This document shows, piece by piece, positions 16,420 through 25,291 of a stretch of DNA of 36,862 bases. A model generated the notes under the pieces. That model was not told where the DNA came from, did no database searches, and was given only the letters and a program-made list of their open reading frames with translations. Each line of letters starts with the position of its first letter. The first letter of the stretch is position 1. The position numbers and the translations under genes are program-made. This DNA is from AEGEAN-183 sp964002385 (GTDB lineage Bacteria > Pseudomonadota > Gammaproteobacteria > Magnimaribacterales > Magnimaribacteraceae): positions 1 through 36,862 of the forward strand of contig CAXFFS010000002.1 of NCBI GenBank assembly GCA_964002385.1, given 5' to 3'.

Positions 16420-16986
16420 ATGACGATAAAATCAGATAAATGGATTAGAAGAATGGTCAGCACTGAAAGGATGATAGATCCTTTTGAGCCTAATCAAGTC
16501 AGAACAAGCGGAGACAAAAGACTAATTTCTTACGGTACATCGTCGTACGGATACGATGTTAGATGTTCAAATGAATTTAAAATTTTTACAAATATAAATT
16601 CTGCCACTGTTGATCCAAAACATTTTGATGAAACTAGTTTTGTTAATTTGGTGGGAGATGAGTGTGTCATACCGCCCAACTCTTTTGCCTTAGCAAGCAC
16701 CATAGAATATTTCAGAATTCCCAGAAATGTATTAACTATTTGTTTGGGTAAATCAACTTATGCTCGGTGTGGAATAATAGTTAATGTCACTCCCTTAGAA
16801 CCAGAATGGGAAGGTCATGTAACTTTAGAGTTCTCTAACACTACCAGTTTACCGGCAAAAATTTATGCAAACGAGGGAGTGGCACAAATGATATTTTTGG
16901 AGTCAGATGAAGAATGTGAAACTAGCTACAAAGATCGGGATGGAAAGTATCAGGGGCAAAAAGGCGTAACTCTCCCTAAAACTTAA
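16420..16986 (+). CDS. dcd: dCTP deaminase
   Basis: A 188-residue dCTP deaminase, converting dCTP to dUTP for thymidylate synthesis. Recognisable blocks are MTIKSDKWIRRM at the start, SYGTSSYGYDVRC, the catalytic region GKSTYARCGIIVNVTPLEPEWEGHVTLE (the Glu in the PLEPEWEGH stretch is the general base), and the tail YQGQKGVTLPKT. I choose the ATG at 16420 because MTIKSDKWIRRM is the common start of the beta/gammaproteobacterial form; the TTG two codons upstream adds nothing. An AGGAAA lies upstream at slightly long spacing. It converges with the DUF3108 gene, sharing the four bases TTAA at the stops. Confidence 0.96.
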   Translation: MTIKSDKWIRRMVSTERMIDPFEPNQVRTSGDKRLISYGTSSYGYDVRCSNEFKIFTNINSATVDPKHFDETSFVNLVGDECVIPPNSFALASTIEYFRIPRNVLTICLGKSTYARCGIIVNVTPLEPEWEGHVTLEFSNTTSLPAKIYANEGVAQMIFLESDEECETSYKDRDGKYQGQKGVTLPKT

Positions 16987-17678
16987 TCAAAAAATTCTAG
17001 ACTCTTTAATGAAAGGTCTGATTCTCTTCCGTCAACATTTAGAATTCTTACGATTGAAAAGTCTAAATCAGGTGCAAACCAATATATTTGCTCTCTGTCC
17101 TCTTCGGGAGAAAACTCTCTTACCACCTTTAAGGCATTGAATTTTCCGAAGGGAGTTTCCACATCTTCAAACCCTTGTAACAGATAGATTCTTTCCTTTA
17201 TCTCTCCTCTATAATAAACAAAATATTTCATCTTTTCAGGAAGGGCGTTAATGTTTAGTAACTTTAAATCCAATCTCATTTTAAGTTGAGCCGTAGCAGG
17301 GCCTAAGGTTCCATCCACTAGTTTGAGAGAACCTTTATTTTTTCCTTCTTCAAAATCAACTTTAAGGTTTTCCCAATCAAAGTGAGCAGAGGCTTTAATT
17401 TTTTTAAAAAGTATTTTCATCCTGACTTTATGATCCAGAGGGATTACAGAATTCTGGTTTAACTCGAAGACAGAAATTTCTTCTCTTTCAAAGATTCTGC
17501 CGCCATCTACGAAAGATCCCATTTCCCAAGTATTGTTCCCCTTTTTCTCCAGCCAAACTTCCATATCCCCAGAATTCATAGTCAAGGTAGCTTTAGAAGG
17601 TCTCAATTCTGCAAAATTTTCTCCTATCAAATTGAAAGAAAAAGATATAAATAAAATAACCAGAACTTTATTTTTCAT
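16983..17678 (-). CDS. DUF3108 domain protein, exported
   Basis: A 231-residue protein with a signal peptide (cleavage expected near GENFA, about residue 24) and a beta-rich DUF3108 domain. Features are YYRGEIKERIYLLQGFEDVETPFGKFNALKV and the end motif YWFAPDLDFSIVRI, both characteristic. Function is unknown; the protein is expected in the periplasm or envelope. It is the third gene of purM-purN-DUF3108 and overlaps purN by 11 bases, an order that recurs in gammaproteobacteria including Pseudomonas (from memory). Shine-Dalgarno GGAGGAAT lies inside purN. Confidence 0.88.
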   Translation of the reverse strand: MKNKVLVILFISFSFNLIGENFAELRPSKATLTMNSGDMEVWLEKKGNNTWEMGSFVDGGRIFEREEISVFELNQNSVIPLDHKVRMKILFKKIKASAHFDWENLKVDFEEGKNKGSLKLVDGTLGPATAQLKMRLDLKLLNINALPEKMKYFVYYRGEIKERIYLLQGFEDVETPFGKFNALKVVREFSPEEDREQIYWFAPDLDFSIVRILNVDGRESDLSLKSLEFFD

Positions 17679-18309
17679 CTATTCCTCCAATTTTTAGTTC
17701 GCTGTTCTCGAAGTAAACTCTTCCATTAGATAATTTTAACAAGCCTTCTCCAAACCAACCTACTACCTTTGGATATAATTCGTGCTCAAGTTTGTGTATC
17801 TCTTCTTCGAGCTCTTTAACTGAGGAAGTATTAATTTGAATTGAAGATTGGGCGCATATAGGACCTCCATCTAAACTTTCGTCTACAAAATGCACGGTAA
17901 TTCCATGAATCTTATCAGAAGATTCTAAGACCCTTTCGTGAGTGTTTAAGCCCGGATACTTAGGCAGCAGAGAAGGGTGTATGTTAAGTATTTTTCCGGT
18001 AAAAGCATTTATAAATTTTGGGCTTAAGATTCTCATAAAACCGGCGAGAACAATCAAATCAGGTTTATAGGCAGATAAAACTTTTACCATCTCTTTATCA
18101 AATTCTTCTCTTGTTTCAAAATCTTTGTTATTTATGACTTCAGTGGGTATTTTTGCTCTGTCTGCTCTTTCTAAGCCATAAACATTTGCTTTATTGCTTA
18201 ATACACAACAGATCTTTCCTAAAATATTTTCTTTTTCTATAGCGTCAATCATAGCTTGGAGATTTGACCCATTACCTGAAATAAGTACCGCGAAAGAAAA
18301 AGCTGCCAT
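17668..18309 (-). CDS. purN: Phosphoribosylglycinamide formyltransferase
   Basis: A 213-residue GAR transformylase of purine synthesis using 10-formyl-tetrahydrofolate. The glycine loop VLISGNGSNLQAMIDAI binds the GAR phosphate. Catalytic residues lie in LNIHPSLLPKYPG (Asn and His) and HFVDESLDGGPI (Asp). Length and motif order match the family. Its ATG immediately follows the purM stop (no gap), and its 3' end overlaps DUF3108, so purM-purN-DUF3108 are one transcription unit. Confidence 0.97.
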   Translation of the reverse strand: MAAFSFAVLISGNGSNLQAMIDAIEKENILGKICCVLSNKANVYGLERADRAKIPTEVINNKDFETREEFDKEMVKVLSAYKPDLIVLAGFMRILSPKFINAFTGKILNIHPSLLPKYPGLNTHERVLESSDKIHGITVHFVDESLDGGPICAQSSIQINTSSVKELEEEIHKLEHELYPKVVGWFGEGLLKLSNGRVYFENSELKIGGIDEK

Positions 18310-19374
18310 CTAATTGAGTTTTATGTGTATAGAGTTATCTTTCACTTTCTTAGATTCTACTTTACCAATTACTTTGGAAACTAGGTCTAGTCCATTTAAT
18401 AGATGCAAGGCACCCTCGGCATCACTCTCTGCAACGGCTAAAACCATACCAATGCCACAATTAAAAGTAGATAACATCTCCTTTTGCTGAATGTTTCCTT
18501 TAGACTTTATCCAATCAAAAAGTTCATAAGCTGGCCATTCTTTTTCGATAAAATTGATGTTTGCTTTAGAATCATTATTTAAAATTCTAGGGATATTCTC
18601 ATAAAATCCACCCCCGGTGATATGTGAAATAGCAGATATTTCAAAGGCTTTAATTAGTTCCAGGATTTCATTAACGTAGATTTTGGTTGGAGTTAAAAGT
18701 AGGGAACCAAGAGTTTGTCCATTGATTTCCGTAAGAAATGATTCTGGATCTTGACCGACAAGTTTTCGTATTAATGAAAATCCATTAGAGTGTGCGCCGC
18801 TTGAAGCTAACCCCAAAAGAATATCACCATTTCTGGCCAGGTCTTGACCGATCATCTTTTCTTGGTCAACCACCCCTAAAGCAAACCCAGCTAGATCAAA
18901 ACTTTTTTTTGGGAAGCTATCTGGGTGTTCTGCTGTTTCTCCTCCTACCAAAGAACAATTGGCTAGCTTACATCCTTCTGCAATCCCCTCTATGACGCGA
19001 GATGCTACATCTACATTCAAGCTATCAGTTACGTAATAATCAAGAAAAAGCAAAGGTTCTGCACCACATGTAACTAGGTCATTAACGCACATAGCAACTA
19101 GATCTATGCCTATGGTCTCGTACCTGCCCATTTCCTTAGCGAGTTCAATCTTTGTACCCACTCCATCTGTGCACGTCACTAGAATAGGATTTTTGATATG
19201 TTTGGGTAATTTGCTTAAAGCAGAAAAAGAACCAAGACTCGAAATAATTTCTGGTCTACGAGTTTCTTTTATAAAAGGTTTTATCTTATTTATAAGCTTA
19301 TAACCTGCTTCAACGTCCACTCCCGCATCTTTATAGCTCAGAGATTTGTTTTCTTTTGGAAGTTTGGTGCCCAT
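18310..19374 (-). CDS. purM: Phosphoribosylformylglycinamidine cyclo-ligase
   Basis: AIR synthetase, 354 residues, forming the imidazole ring of purines with ATP. The start SYKDAGVDVEAGYKLINKIKP is diagnostic, followed by VTCTDGVGTKIELAKEMG, GIDLVAMCVNDL, GGETAEHPDSFP, GLASSGAHSNGFSLIRKL, ISHITGGGFYENIPRIL and the FNCGIGMVLAV region. It is the first gene of a purM-purN-DUF3108 operon, divergent from the DUF2066 gene across 65 bases. That spacer holds a short palindrome, CTTAATTAAG, but nothing resembling the E. coli PurR box. Confidence 0.97.
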   Translation of the reverse strand: MGTKLPKENKSLSYKDAGVDVEAGYKLINKIKPFIKETRRPEIISSLGSFSALSKLPKHIKNPILVTCTDGVGTKIELAKEMGRYETIGIDLVAMCVNDLVTCGAEPLLFLDYYVTDSLNVDVASRVIEGIAEGCKLANCSLVGGETAEHPDSFPKKSFDLAGFALGVVDQEKMIGQDLARNGDILLGLASSGAHSNGFSLIRKLVGQDPESFLTEINGQTLGSLLLTPTKIYVNEILELIKAFEISAISHITGGGFYENIPRILNNDSKANINFIEKEWPAYELFDWIKSKGNIQQKEMLSTFNCGIGMVLAVAESDAEGALHLLNGLDLVSKVIGKVESKKVKDNSIHIKLN

Positions 19375-19439
19375 ACAATTAGAATTGGAACAGGTATTTT
19401 AACAATCATCTTAATTAAGTTCTGCTTGTTATTTTTAAA

Positions 19440-20477
19440 ATGAAGAAAATTTATTTGATATTTTTATTTCTAATTAGTATTTCGCCATCTTTATATGGTG
19501 AAGAAGGTTATGCATTTAAAGAGCTTTACGAAATAGAAGTGGAATTAAATGGCACTGATAGAGACTCAATAAATGAAGGTATGAAGCTGGCTTTTAAAGA
19601 CCTAATGCTTGGCTTGTCCAGTAACTCAGAGATTAATACTTATCCAGCAATAGTTAGAGCCGTTAGAGATTCAGAGAAATATATTAGTGAATATAGATTG
19701 TCCTCAGAAGAAGAAAATATATTAGCTGTATTTTTCTTCAATGGTGAAGAGGTGAGAAAGCTATTATCAGATAATAGTCTTCCTTTGTGGATTGGGATAA
19801 AACCTAAGGTTCTTTTATTCCTTCCGTGCAAGTCAGATGCATTTTTGATGATTGATCACCAAGAAATTTTAGTAAAGAGACAAGAAATGTGTTCAGAAAT
19901 TAAATCGACACTTTCTAAACGAGGCTCAATAAGAAATATTGTCTTTATTGAACCCGTTTTAGATTTAATCGACTTAAAATATATAAATCTCTACGAACCT
20001 AGATCAGATCAAGAGTTTTTAAATAAAATTTCCTTAAGATACGGCCTAAAAGACTGGATGATTTGTTACATTCAAAATGAGCACGGGATTTTTATTTCTG
20101 AATTCTTATGTCTTTCTCCTGTCTCTGATTTCAAGAAGATTTCTTCAAGTAGTATGGTTGACCTTCTTGCAGATGAATTGTCTAAAGATTTTCAACTGAA
20201 TATAGATCCAAATATCAGAAGCGAACTCAAAATGTCAGTATCGGGTGTGGAGGAGTACAAACATTTGCTATCCGTAGAGAAAATCATTGAATCCAATGCA
20301 CTAGTTGATTCATATAGTATTAACTCTATTTCCAATCATACTGTTACTTATTTGTTATCCATAAGAGGTCAGATCTCTGATCTAGAAAAATTGATGAATG
20401 TAAATCCTCTTCTGCTTGGCCAGCCTATTAAAAAAGGAGAGGCGGATCTAGAATATTCCTTTAAAGTAGAGAAATAA
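19440..20477 (+). CDS. DUF2066 domain protein, exported
   Basis: A 345-residue protein with a signal peptide (hydrophobic run in KIYLIFLFLISISPSLYG) and the DUF2066 domain. Supporting features are the N-terminal block YEIEVELNGTDRDSINEGMKLAFKDLM, the YISEYRLSSEEENILAVFFFNGEEVRKLL region, the invariant-looking PLWIGIKPKVLLFLP, and the C-terminal VTYLLSIRGQISDLEKLM segment. Function unknown; expected in the envelope. The gene runs into a CDP-alcohol phosphotransferase gene with a one-base stop/start overlap and on to hda. This linkage opposite purM is a recurrent gammaproteobacterial arrangement and is the main support for the family call. Confidence 0.85.
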   Translation: MKKIYLIFLFLISISPSLYGEEGYAFKELYEIEVELNGTDRDSINEGMKLAFKDLMLGLSSNSEINTYPAIVRAVRDSEKYISEYRLSSEEENILAVFFFNGEEVRKLLSDNSLPLWIGIKPKVLLFLPCKSDAFLMIDHQEILVKRQEMCSEIKSTLSKRGSIRNIVFIEPVLDLIDLKYINLYEPRSDQEFLNKISLRYGLKDWMICYIQNEHGIFISEFLCLSPVSDFKKISSSSMVDLLADELSKDFQLNIDPNIRSELKMSVSGVEEYKHLLSVEKIIESNALVDSYSINSISNHTVTYLLSIRGQISDLEKLMNVNPLLLGQPIKKGEADLEYSFKVEK

Positions 20478-21037
20478 TGGTTCAAATGATACCTAATGCC
20501 TTAACTTCATTAAGATTATTGTTAGCTATTCCTATTTGTATTTTTATTTATCAGGGAAATGAGTTATTTGCTCTTCTTTTATTTATTTTTGCAGGTATCT
20601 CGGATGGATTCGATGGGTATTTAGCTAGAAGGTTTAGTTGGGAAACTGAGTTTGGTAAATTATTAGATCCTTTAGCAGATAAATGCTTAATTCTAAGTAC
20701 TTTACTTGCTCTTGCTTACGTTCAGCTGTTACCTATCTGGCTTGTCGGTATACTCTTGGTTAGAGATGCTCTTGCTGTAATAGGCTCAATGCTTTACTTG
20801 ATGTTGTTCGAAGGAAGGAACCCCGAATCAAATAGATGGGGCAAACATTTTACTGGATGGACTATTGCTCTTTTTATCATTACTCTTCTTGGAGAGTCAT
20901 TAAATTCATACTTTATGCTATTTAGTTTGCTTTATCAGATAGCCATAGTGGGAGTATTAATATTCACAGCTTTAAGTGTATTTTACTATTTCAAAGAACA
21001 AGGTAAGGAAATCTATGAGTATCTATTTAGAGGGTAA
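20477..21037 (+). CDS. CDP-alcohol phosphatidyltransferase family protein (PgsA-like)
   Basis: A 186-residue membrane enzyme with about five or six hydrophobic helices. The CDP-alcohol phosphotransferase signature is complete from SDGFDGYLARR to GKLLDPLADK, supplying the Asp residues that bind the metal and the nucleotide diphosphate. The N-terminus (IPNALTSLRLLLAIPI) resembles PgsA, phosphatidylglycerophosphate synthase, but its head-group acceptor is not determined by the motif. A second pgsA could lie elsewhere. The stop is immediately followed by the hda ATG, and the start overlaps the DUF2066 stop. Confidence 0.88.
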   Translation: MVQMIPNALTSLRLLLAIPICIFIYQGNELFALLLFIFAGISDGFDGYLARRFSWETEFGKLLDPLADKCLILSTLLALAYVQLLPIWLVGILLVRDALAVIGSMLYLMLFEGRNPESNRWGKHFTGWTIALFIITLLGESLNSYFMLFSLLYQIAIVGVLIFTALSVFYYFKEQGKEIYEYLFRG

Positions 21038-21745
21038 ATGAATCACCCTAAACAACTCAATCTCGATGTTAAGTTAGATGGAGCAATAAAATTAGAAAAT
21101 TTTATTATTTGCCCTTCAACTGAAATTATCCTCCGGGCCTCGAAAGAATTTATTTCTGGGTCTAATACCACAAGGACTTTTTTTATGTGGGGCAGGGAAG
21201 GAACTGGAAAAAATTATCTTTTGCATTCTATAAACAGAGAATTTCTTGAGAAGAAATTACATTCTGCTTTTATTTCTTTTTCTCATGGTCCATTAGATAG
21301 TCCTTCTGTATTTGATGGGCTAGAGAAATTAGATGTTATTTTCATAGAATCTATGGAGCAATTTCCTTCCGTAACAGAATGGGAATTAGCTCTTTTTAAT
21401 TTAATAAATGCTTGTTTACTCAGCGAAAGCAGAATTCTTATCTCTTCTAAAGTGACTGCTAAGGAATTAGAAATAAAACTTCCCGATCTTAAATCTCGTT
21501 TATTGGCTTTTCCGGCTTTTGAATTACCTGAAATAACTGAAGAGGAAAAATTTATGGCTATGAAAGAGGCCGCAGATAGAAAGGGATTAATGTTTGAAGA
21601 TAATGTTCTATCTTATATTCTCACTCACACCTCAAGAAAATTATCTGATTTATTAAGCTTATTAAACGAATTAGATAACTATTCTCTAGAAAAACAGAGA
21701 AAAGTATCAATTTCTTTGGTCAAGGATTTGATTTCTAATAAATAA
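21038..21745 (+). CDS. hda: DnaA regulatory inactivator Hda
   Basis: A 235-residue DnaA-like AAA+ protein. Hda binds the sliding clamp and stimulates hydrolysis of DnaA-ATP after initiation. The start carries a clamp-binding-like QLNLDV motif (residues 6-11). The P-loop reads WGREGTGKNYLLHSI, with Asn59 in place of the usual Ser/Thr; Walker B reads VIFIESMEQF, with Glu in the Asp position. The sensor/arginine region LPDLKSRLLAFPAFELPEI is present. There is no C-terminal DnaA DNA-binding domain, which separates it from DnaA. It is the last gene after DUF2066 and the CDP-alcohol enzyme, and its 3' end overlaps convergent sppA by 11 bases. Confidence 0.9.
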   Translation: MNHPKQLNLDVKLDGAIKLENFIICPSTEIILRASKEFISGSNTTRTFFMWGREGTGKNYLLHSINREFLEKKLHSAFISFSHGPLDSPSVFDGLEKLDVIFIESMEQFPSVTEWELALFNLINACLLSESRILISSKVTAKELEIKLPDLKSRLLAFPAFELPEITEEEKFMAMKEAADRKGLMFEDNVLSYILTHTSRKLSDLLSLLNELDNYSLEKQRKVSISLVKDLISNK

Positions 21746-23561
21746 GACAATCCAGACATTTAAGATAAATGCCTTTAGGGTCATTGTAAGTTTCAAGATC
21801 GTTCACTAACTCAAAAGACCTTTTAATTAAATCTTTATTACCTATTCTCGATTTAAAAATGCCTTTTATTTTAGAGAAAAACTGTTTCAATATTTGGTCT
21901 GTCCACTCTAAAGGCAGAGAAGGATAAAATGTTTTGTAATCTTCCAAGTCCGCTAATTCTGCAGCCCTTTTAACCGCATCTTCCATATTTCCTAAGTTAT
22001 CTATAAGTCCAATCTCTAAAGCCATCTCTCCGGCCCAAACTCTGCCTTGTGCTATTTCATCCACTTCTTCTAAAGTCATATTTCTAGATTCTGCTACTAA
22101 TTTAATAAACCTTTGATAACCGTGTTCAATATTTGATTGTATGACTCTTGCAATTATAGGATTTAAAGATTGCATTGGATCTATGCCTGCTCCAATTTTG
22201 GTTGTTGAGACGCCATCAGTGTGCACTCCAATTTTATCTAGAGGTTTTTCAAAAGTTGGTAGGAATCCAAAAATCCCAATGGATCCAGTAATAGTGTCAT
22301 GAGAAGCCCAAATTTCATCTGCACTAGCAGATATCCAATATCCTCCTGAAGCAGCAACATTCGACATGGAAGCTATTACTTTTATGTCTTTGGATTTAGC
22401 TACAACTATTTCTTCTCTTATAACTTCAGATGCAAAAGCACTTCCACCTCCTGAATCTACTCTTAACACAATTGCTTTTACATCTTCATCTTCATGAGCC
22501 TCTCTCAAAAGTTGTGCGGTTGAATCGCCTCCTATCATGCCAGGAGGTTGAGTTCCATCTACAATACTGCCGGAAGCTACTACTACGGCTATTTTATTTT
22601 TTGATTTGTTTCTTGCTTCTTCTTGCTTAGTAATCTCAAAATAATCTCTTAAGGAAATTTGGGCAAAACTCTTTTCTTCTTCATCACTTCCTACAAGATC
22701 AATAAGATAATCTCTTTGTTGATTCCTATTTAGAAGTTTATCAACCAATTTGAAATTCAAAGCAGTTTTACCAGTATCTCCAATTTCCTTTATAACCAGT
22801 TCATCAAGGGTATCAGCATAATTCTGTATATCTTCACTCTCTAGAGCTCTATTCGAAGAGACTACCTTTTTCCAGGAGTCCCAAAGGATGTTTAGATAAC
22901 CTATACTTGCTTCTTTTGCAGCATCAGACATATTGTCTCTAATATAAGGCTCCATAGCTGATTTAAACTTTCCTACTCTGAATAGATTGACCGTGACTTC
23001 TAATTTATCTATGAGAGATTTGTAATAAGTCCTAATTCTTGAGTACCCGAAAATATCTACACCTCCATCTGGATGCATAATGATTTCATTTGCAAAAGAG
23101 GCAAGATAGTAAGAGTCTTCACTGTAGTAGTCAGAGACTGCGACTATGTTCTTACCCGAATCTTTTAGTTCTTCTAAGGCCTGGCCAACATCGTAGAGTA
23201 CGGTTTGACCCGTTCCTCCAATGTTATCGAGTTGAAGGATGACATGCTCTATCCTTTGGTCTTCTTTTGCTTTATTTAAAGCAAACAACACATTTCGTAC
23301 ATTCACTCCCGGAGTTGGAGGCCCATACAGAGCAAAACTCAATGGGTCTAATGAACTAGAAACCTGTTCAACTATTGGACCTTGAGGGTTAACAACTAAT
23401 GCTTTTCCTTCAGGGTCTGGTAACTTACTACCGCTAAATATAGAGCCTAAAATAGTTGCTAGAATTACTAAAACTATGAGAAGGAATAGTAGGTTGATTG
23501 TAAATTTTCTCGCTGTGGTTACCCATTGCCAGAATCGGTCAATTTTTGTGGTTTCATTCAT
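21735..23561 (-). CDS. sppA: Signal peptide peptidase SppA (67 kDa type)
   Basis: A 608-residue inner-membrane serine protease that degrades released signal peptides. It has one N-terminal membrane segment (about residues 20-42) and the long, duplicated SppA form as in E. coli. The catalytic Lys lies in RVGKFKSAMEPYIRDNMS of the first half, and the nucleophile Ser in SMSNVAASGGYWISAS of the second half, followed by TGSIGIFGFLPTFEKPLDKIGV. Its ATG overlaps the arsC stop (ATGA, four bases), so the two are translationally coupled. The C-terminus after GIYLKCLDCLIY is short and overlaps hda. Confidence 0.95.
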   Translation of the reverse strand: MNETTKIDRFWQWVTTARKFTINLLFLLIVLVILATILGSIFSGSKLPDPEGKALVVNPQGPIVEQVSSSLDPLSFALYGPPTPGVNVRNVLFALNKAKEDQRIEHVILQLDNIGGTGQTVLYDVGQALEELKDSGKNIVAVSDYYSEDSYYLASFANEIIMHPDGGVDIFGYSRIRTYYKSLIDKLEVTVNLFRVGKFKSAMEPYIRDNMSDAAKEASIGYLNILWDSWKKVVSSNRALESEDIQNYADTLDELVIKEIGDTGKTALNFKLVDKLLNRNQQRDYLIDLVGSDEEEKSFAQISLRDYFEITKQEEARNKSKNKIAVVVASGSIVDGTQPPGMIGGDSTAQLLREAHEDEDVKAIVLRVDSGGGSAFASEVIREEIVVAKSKDIKVIASMSNVAASGGYWISASADEIWASHDTITGSIGIFGFLPTFEKPLDKIGVHTDGVSTTKIGAGIDPMQSLNPIIARVIQSNIEHGYQRFIKLVAESRNMTLEEVDEIAQGRVWAGEMALEIGLIDNLGNMEDAVKRAAELADLEDYKTFYPSLPLEWTDQILKQFFSKIKGIFKSRIGNKDLIKRSFELVNDLETYNDPKGIYLKCLDCLIY

Positions 23562-23932
23562 TTGATGATTTTAAGAACATTCTCAGGTGGTCTTCCTATT
23601 ACTGCTCTGTCTCCATAAATAACTATTGGTCGTTCCATTAATTTCGGGAAGTGTACCATGGCTTGAATTATGTCTTCTTTGGATTTTGAAGTATCTGACA
23701 GGTTCTGTTCTTTAAATTCAACTTCTCCTTTTCTCAGCAGTTCCCTGGCCTCCATATTTAATTTTTTTAGAATTAACACTAATTCTTTTTCTGAAGGAGG
23801 GGTCTCCAAATATAAAATTACTTCGGGATCAATTCCTTTATCCTTCAGTAACTCTAAAGTAAGCCTGGATTTGCTACATCTTGGGTTGTGATAAATGGTA
23901 AAATTACTCAAACAAAGATCCTTCTCAATCAT
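23558..23932 (-). CDS. arsC: ArsC-family reductase (glutaredoxin-coupled arsenate reductase type)
   Basis: A 124-residue ArsC-family protein with a thioredoxin-like fold. The active site reads YHNPRCSKSRLTLELL, with the single catalytic Cys. The arginines expected to bind the oxyanion lie in LMERPIVIYGDRAVIGRPPENVL (in the C-terminal part) and in ELLRKGEVEFKE. This is the glutaredoxin-linked subfamily, unlike the low-molecular-weight phosphatase type. No other arsenic genes are nearby, so the arsenate activity is family inference; ArsC paralogues also act as general thiol reductases. It precedes sppA with a four-base overlap and diverges from a TlpA-like lipoprotein gene. Confidence 0.88.
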   Translation of the reverse strand: MIEKDLCLSNFTIYHNPRCSKSRLTLELLKDKGIDPEVILYLETPPSEKELVLILKKLNMEARELLRKGEVEFKEQNLSDTSKSKEDIIQAMVHFPKLMERPIVIYGDRAVIGRPPENVLKIIK

Positions 23933-23978
23933 TAAACTCTTAAATCAATATTACTATCGATTACAAAATATTTACAGA

Positions 23979-24458
23979 ATGTCAAAAATAAAAAAATATC
24001 TTGTTTCAAGATTTATAGTCTTAATCCCGCTAACTTTAATTTGTTTATCTGCTTGTTCAGATCCGGATTATGAAATATACAATGACTCTTCTGGTTATAT
24101 TCAAGATCTTCAAGGTAAGTGGGTAGTCATAAATTACTGGGCAGATTGGTGCCCTCCTTGCATTAAAGAAATGCCTGAATTGTCTTCTTTTTATGATGCG
24201 AATCAACAGGAAGTTTATGTTTTTGCTTATAATTTTGATCAATTAGAAGGGGAAGAGCTTAAAGAGCAGATTGTAAGATTTAAAGTCAAGGTTCCAAGCA
24301 TGTTAACTGATCCGGGAGAATTATTTGGTTGGGAAACTCCTGACAGCTTACCTGCAACTTTTATTATTGATCCTAAAGGGGTCACTAAAGAAATGCTTAT
24401 AGGCCCACAAACCAAGGAAACACTCGAAAAAGTAATCCAGAAGTACAAAGAAAGTTAA
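23979..24458 (+). CDS. TlpA-like thioredoxin-fold lipoprotein
   Basis: A 159-residue TlpA/ResA-type thiol-disulfide protein. The signal peptide ends in a lipobox (LICLSAC), so it is probably lipid-anchored in the periplasm. The redox site is NYWADWCPPCIKEMPELSSFY with a standard WCPPC, and the cis-Pro loop is LPATFIIDPKG. These proteins reduce disulfides in envelope substrates such as apocytochrome c. The ATG at 23979 begins at the signal peptide; earlier in-frame sequence from 23895 lacks that logic and overlaps the divergent arsC gene. The stop shares TTAA with the convergent peptidase gene. DsbD (5182-7239) is a plausible electron source. Confidence 0.88.
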   Translation: MSKIKKYLVSRFIVLIPLTLICLSACSDPDYEIYNDSSGYIQDLQGKWVVINYWADWCPPCIKEMPELSSFYDANQQEVYVFAYNFDQLEGEELKEQIVRFKVKVPSMLTDPGELFGWETPDSLPATFIIDPKGVTKEMLIGPQTKETLEKVIQKYKES

Positions 24459-25291
24459 AAAGCTCGCTCGAGAAACAGCTCGGGGTCAATCGGTACACCA
24501 AATAAAACTAGTTGCCAATGAAGGTGAGGACCTGTTACTCGTCCAGATTGTCCTACTTCCCCGATAACTTCATTCTTTTTGATTAACTGTCCTTCTTTTA
24601 CAGAAATTTCACTCAGGTGAGAATAAGTGCTAATCATTCCTCCGCCATGATCCAAAAAAACAGTTTTACCTCTGTAATAGAAATCTCCTACTAGTAGCAC
24701 TTTGCCAGATAAAGGTGACATTATTTTAGTGCCAACAACTGCTGCTATATCTAATGCAGTGTGTCTATTTCTGGGTTCATTATTAATAAACCTCCTGACA
24801 CCAAATTCACTGCTTTTCAAGCCTTCCAATGGCAAAGACATTTTTAAAGCTGAATGGTAACTGTCTGAAACAACACTCAGTGCTGCTTTTCCAAGTTCTG
24901 ATTCTTTTTTTATTCTTGGTAAATATTCAACTGGAGGAGAAACTAAGTCCGTGTTATTGATAGTGATTTTAGATTCTCTGTATTCCTTATCCAAGATAGG
25001 AACTTTCAAGAGGGTCTTGCCTTGATTTGAAATAATAATTGGTTTTATTTCTGAAGAAAGACTTATAGGTACCAAAACTTTCCAGTGGTCTTCATCAACC
25101 TGACAGAGATAAACGCTTTTTTGTTCTGCCTTTACATTGCTTATTTCAGTAGAAGAAATTTTTATGATTTTATTAATGACACCTCCCGGAAAGGGAGAAT
25201 GGTCAGGGAAAACACAAGCAGGGTAATTAATTTTGAAGGTCGTGCATGAAGAGAGAAAAAAAATCCCGAGAAGGACTAATTTAATTTTCAT
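24455..25291 (-). CDS. LytM/M23-type peptidase-domain lipoprotein
   Basis: A 278-residue envelope lipoprotein (lipobox LSSC at about residue 16) with a C-terminal M23 domain. The zinc-ligand motifs are intact: RHTALDIAA (His and Asp of HxxxD) and GPHLHWQLVL (HxH). A typical LytM layout surrounds them: FGVRRF at the front, VFLDHGGGMISTYSHLSEISVKEGQLIKKNEVIGEVGQSG in the middle. The preceding region is probably a beta-rich substrate or membrane-distal domain. The likely role is peptidoglycan endopeptidase activity or amidase activation. It follows xseA with an 11-base overlap, so the two are co-transcribed. Confidence 0.92.
   Translation of the reverse strand: MKIKLVLLGIFFLSSCTTFKINYPACVFPDHSPFPGGVINKIIKISSTEISNVKAEQKSVYLCQVDEDHWKVLVPISLSSEIKPIIISNQGKTLLKVPILDKEYRESKITINNTDLVSPPVEYLPRIKKESELGKAALSVVSDSYHSALKMSLPLEGLKSSEFGVRRFINNEPRNRHTALDIAAVVGTKIMSPLSGKVLLVGDFYYRGKTVFLDHGGGMISTYSHLSEISVKEGQLIKKNEVIGEVGQSGRVTGPHLHWQLVLFGVPIDPELFLERAF

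Noticed and set aside
19410..19419. Palindrome CTTAATTAAG between purM and the DUF2066 gene.
   Set aside because: Short and fully compatible with chance in AT-rich DNA; does not resemble a PurR box.
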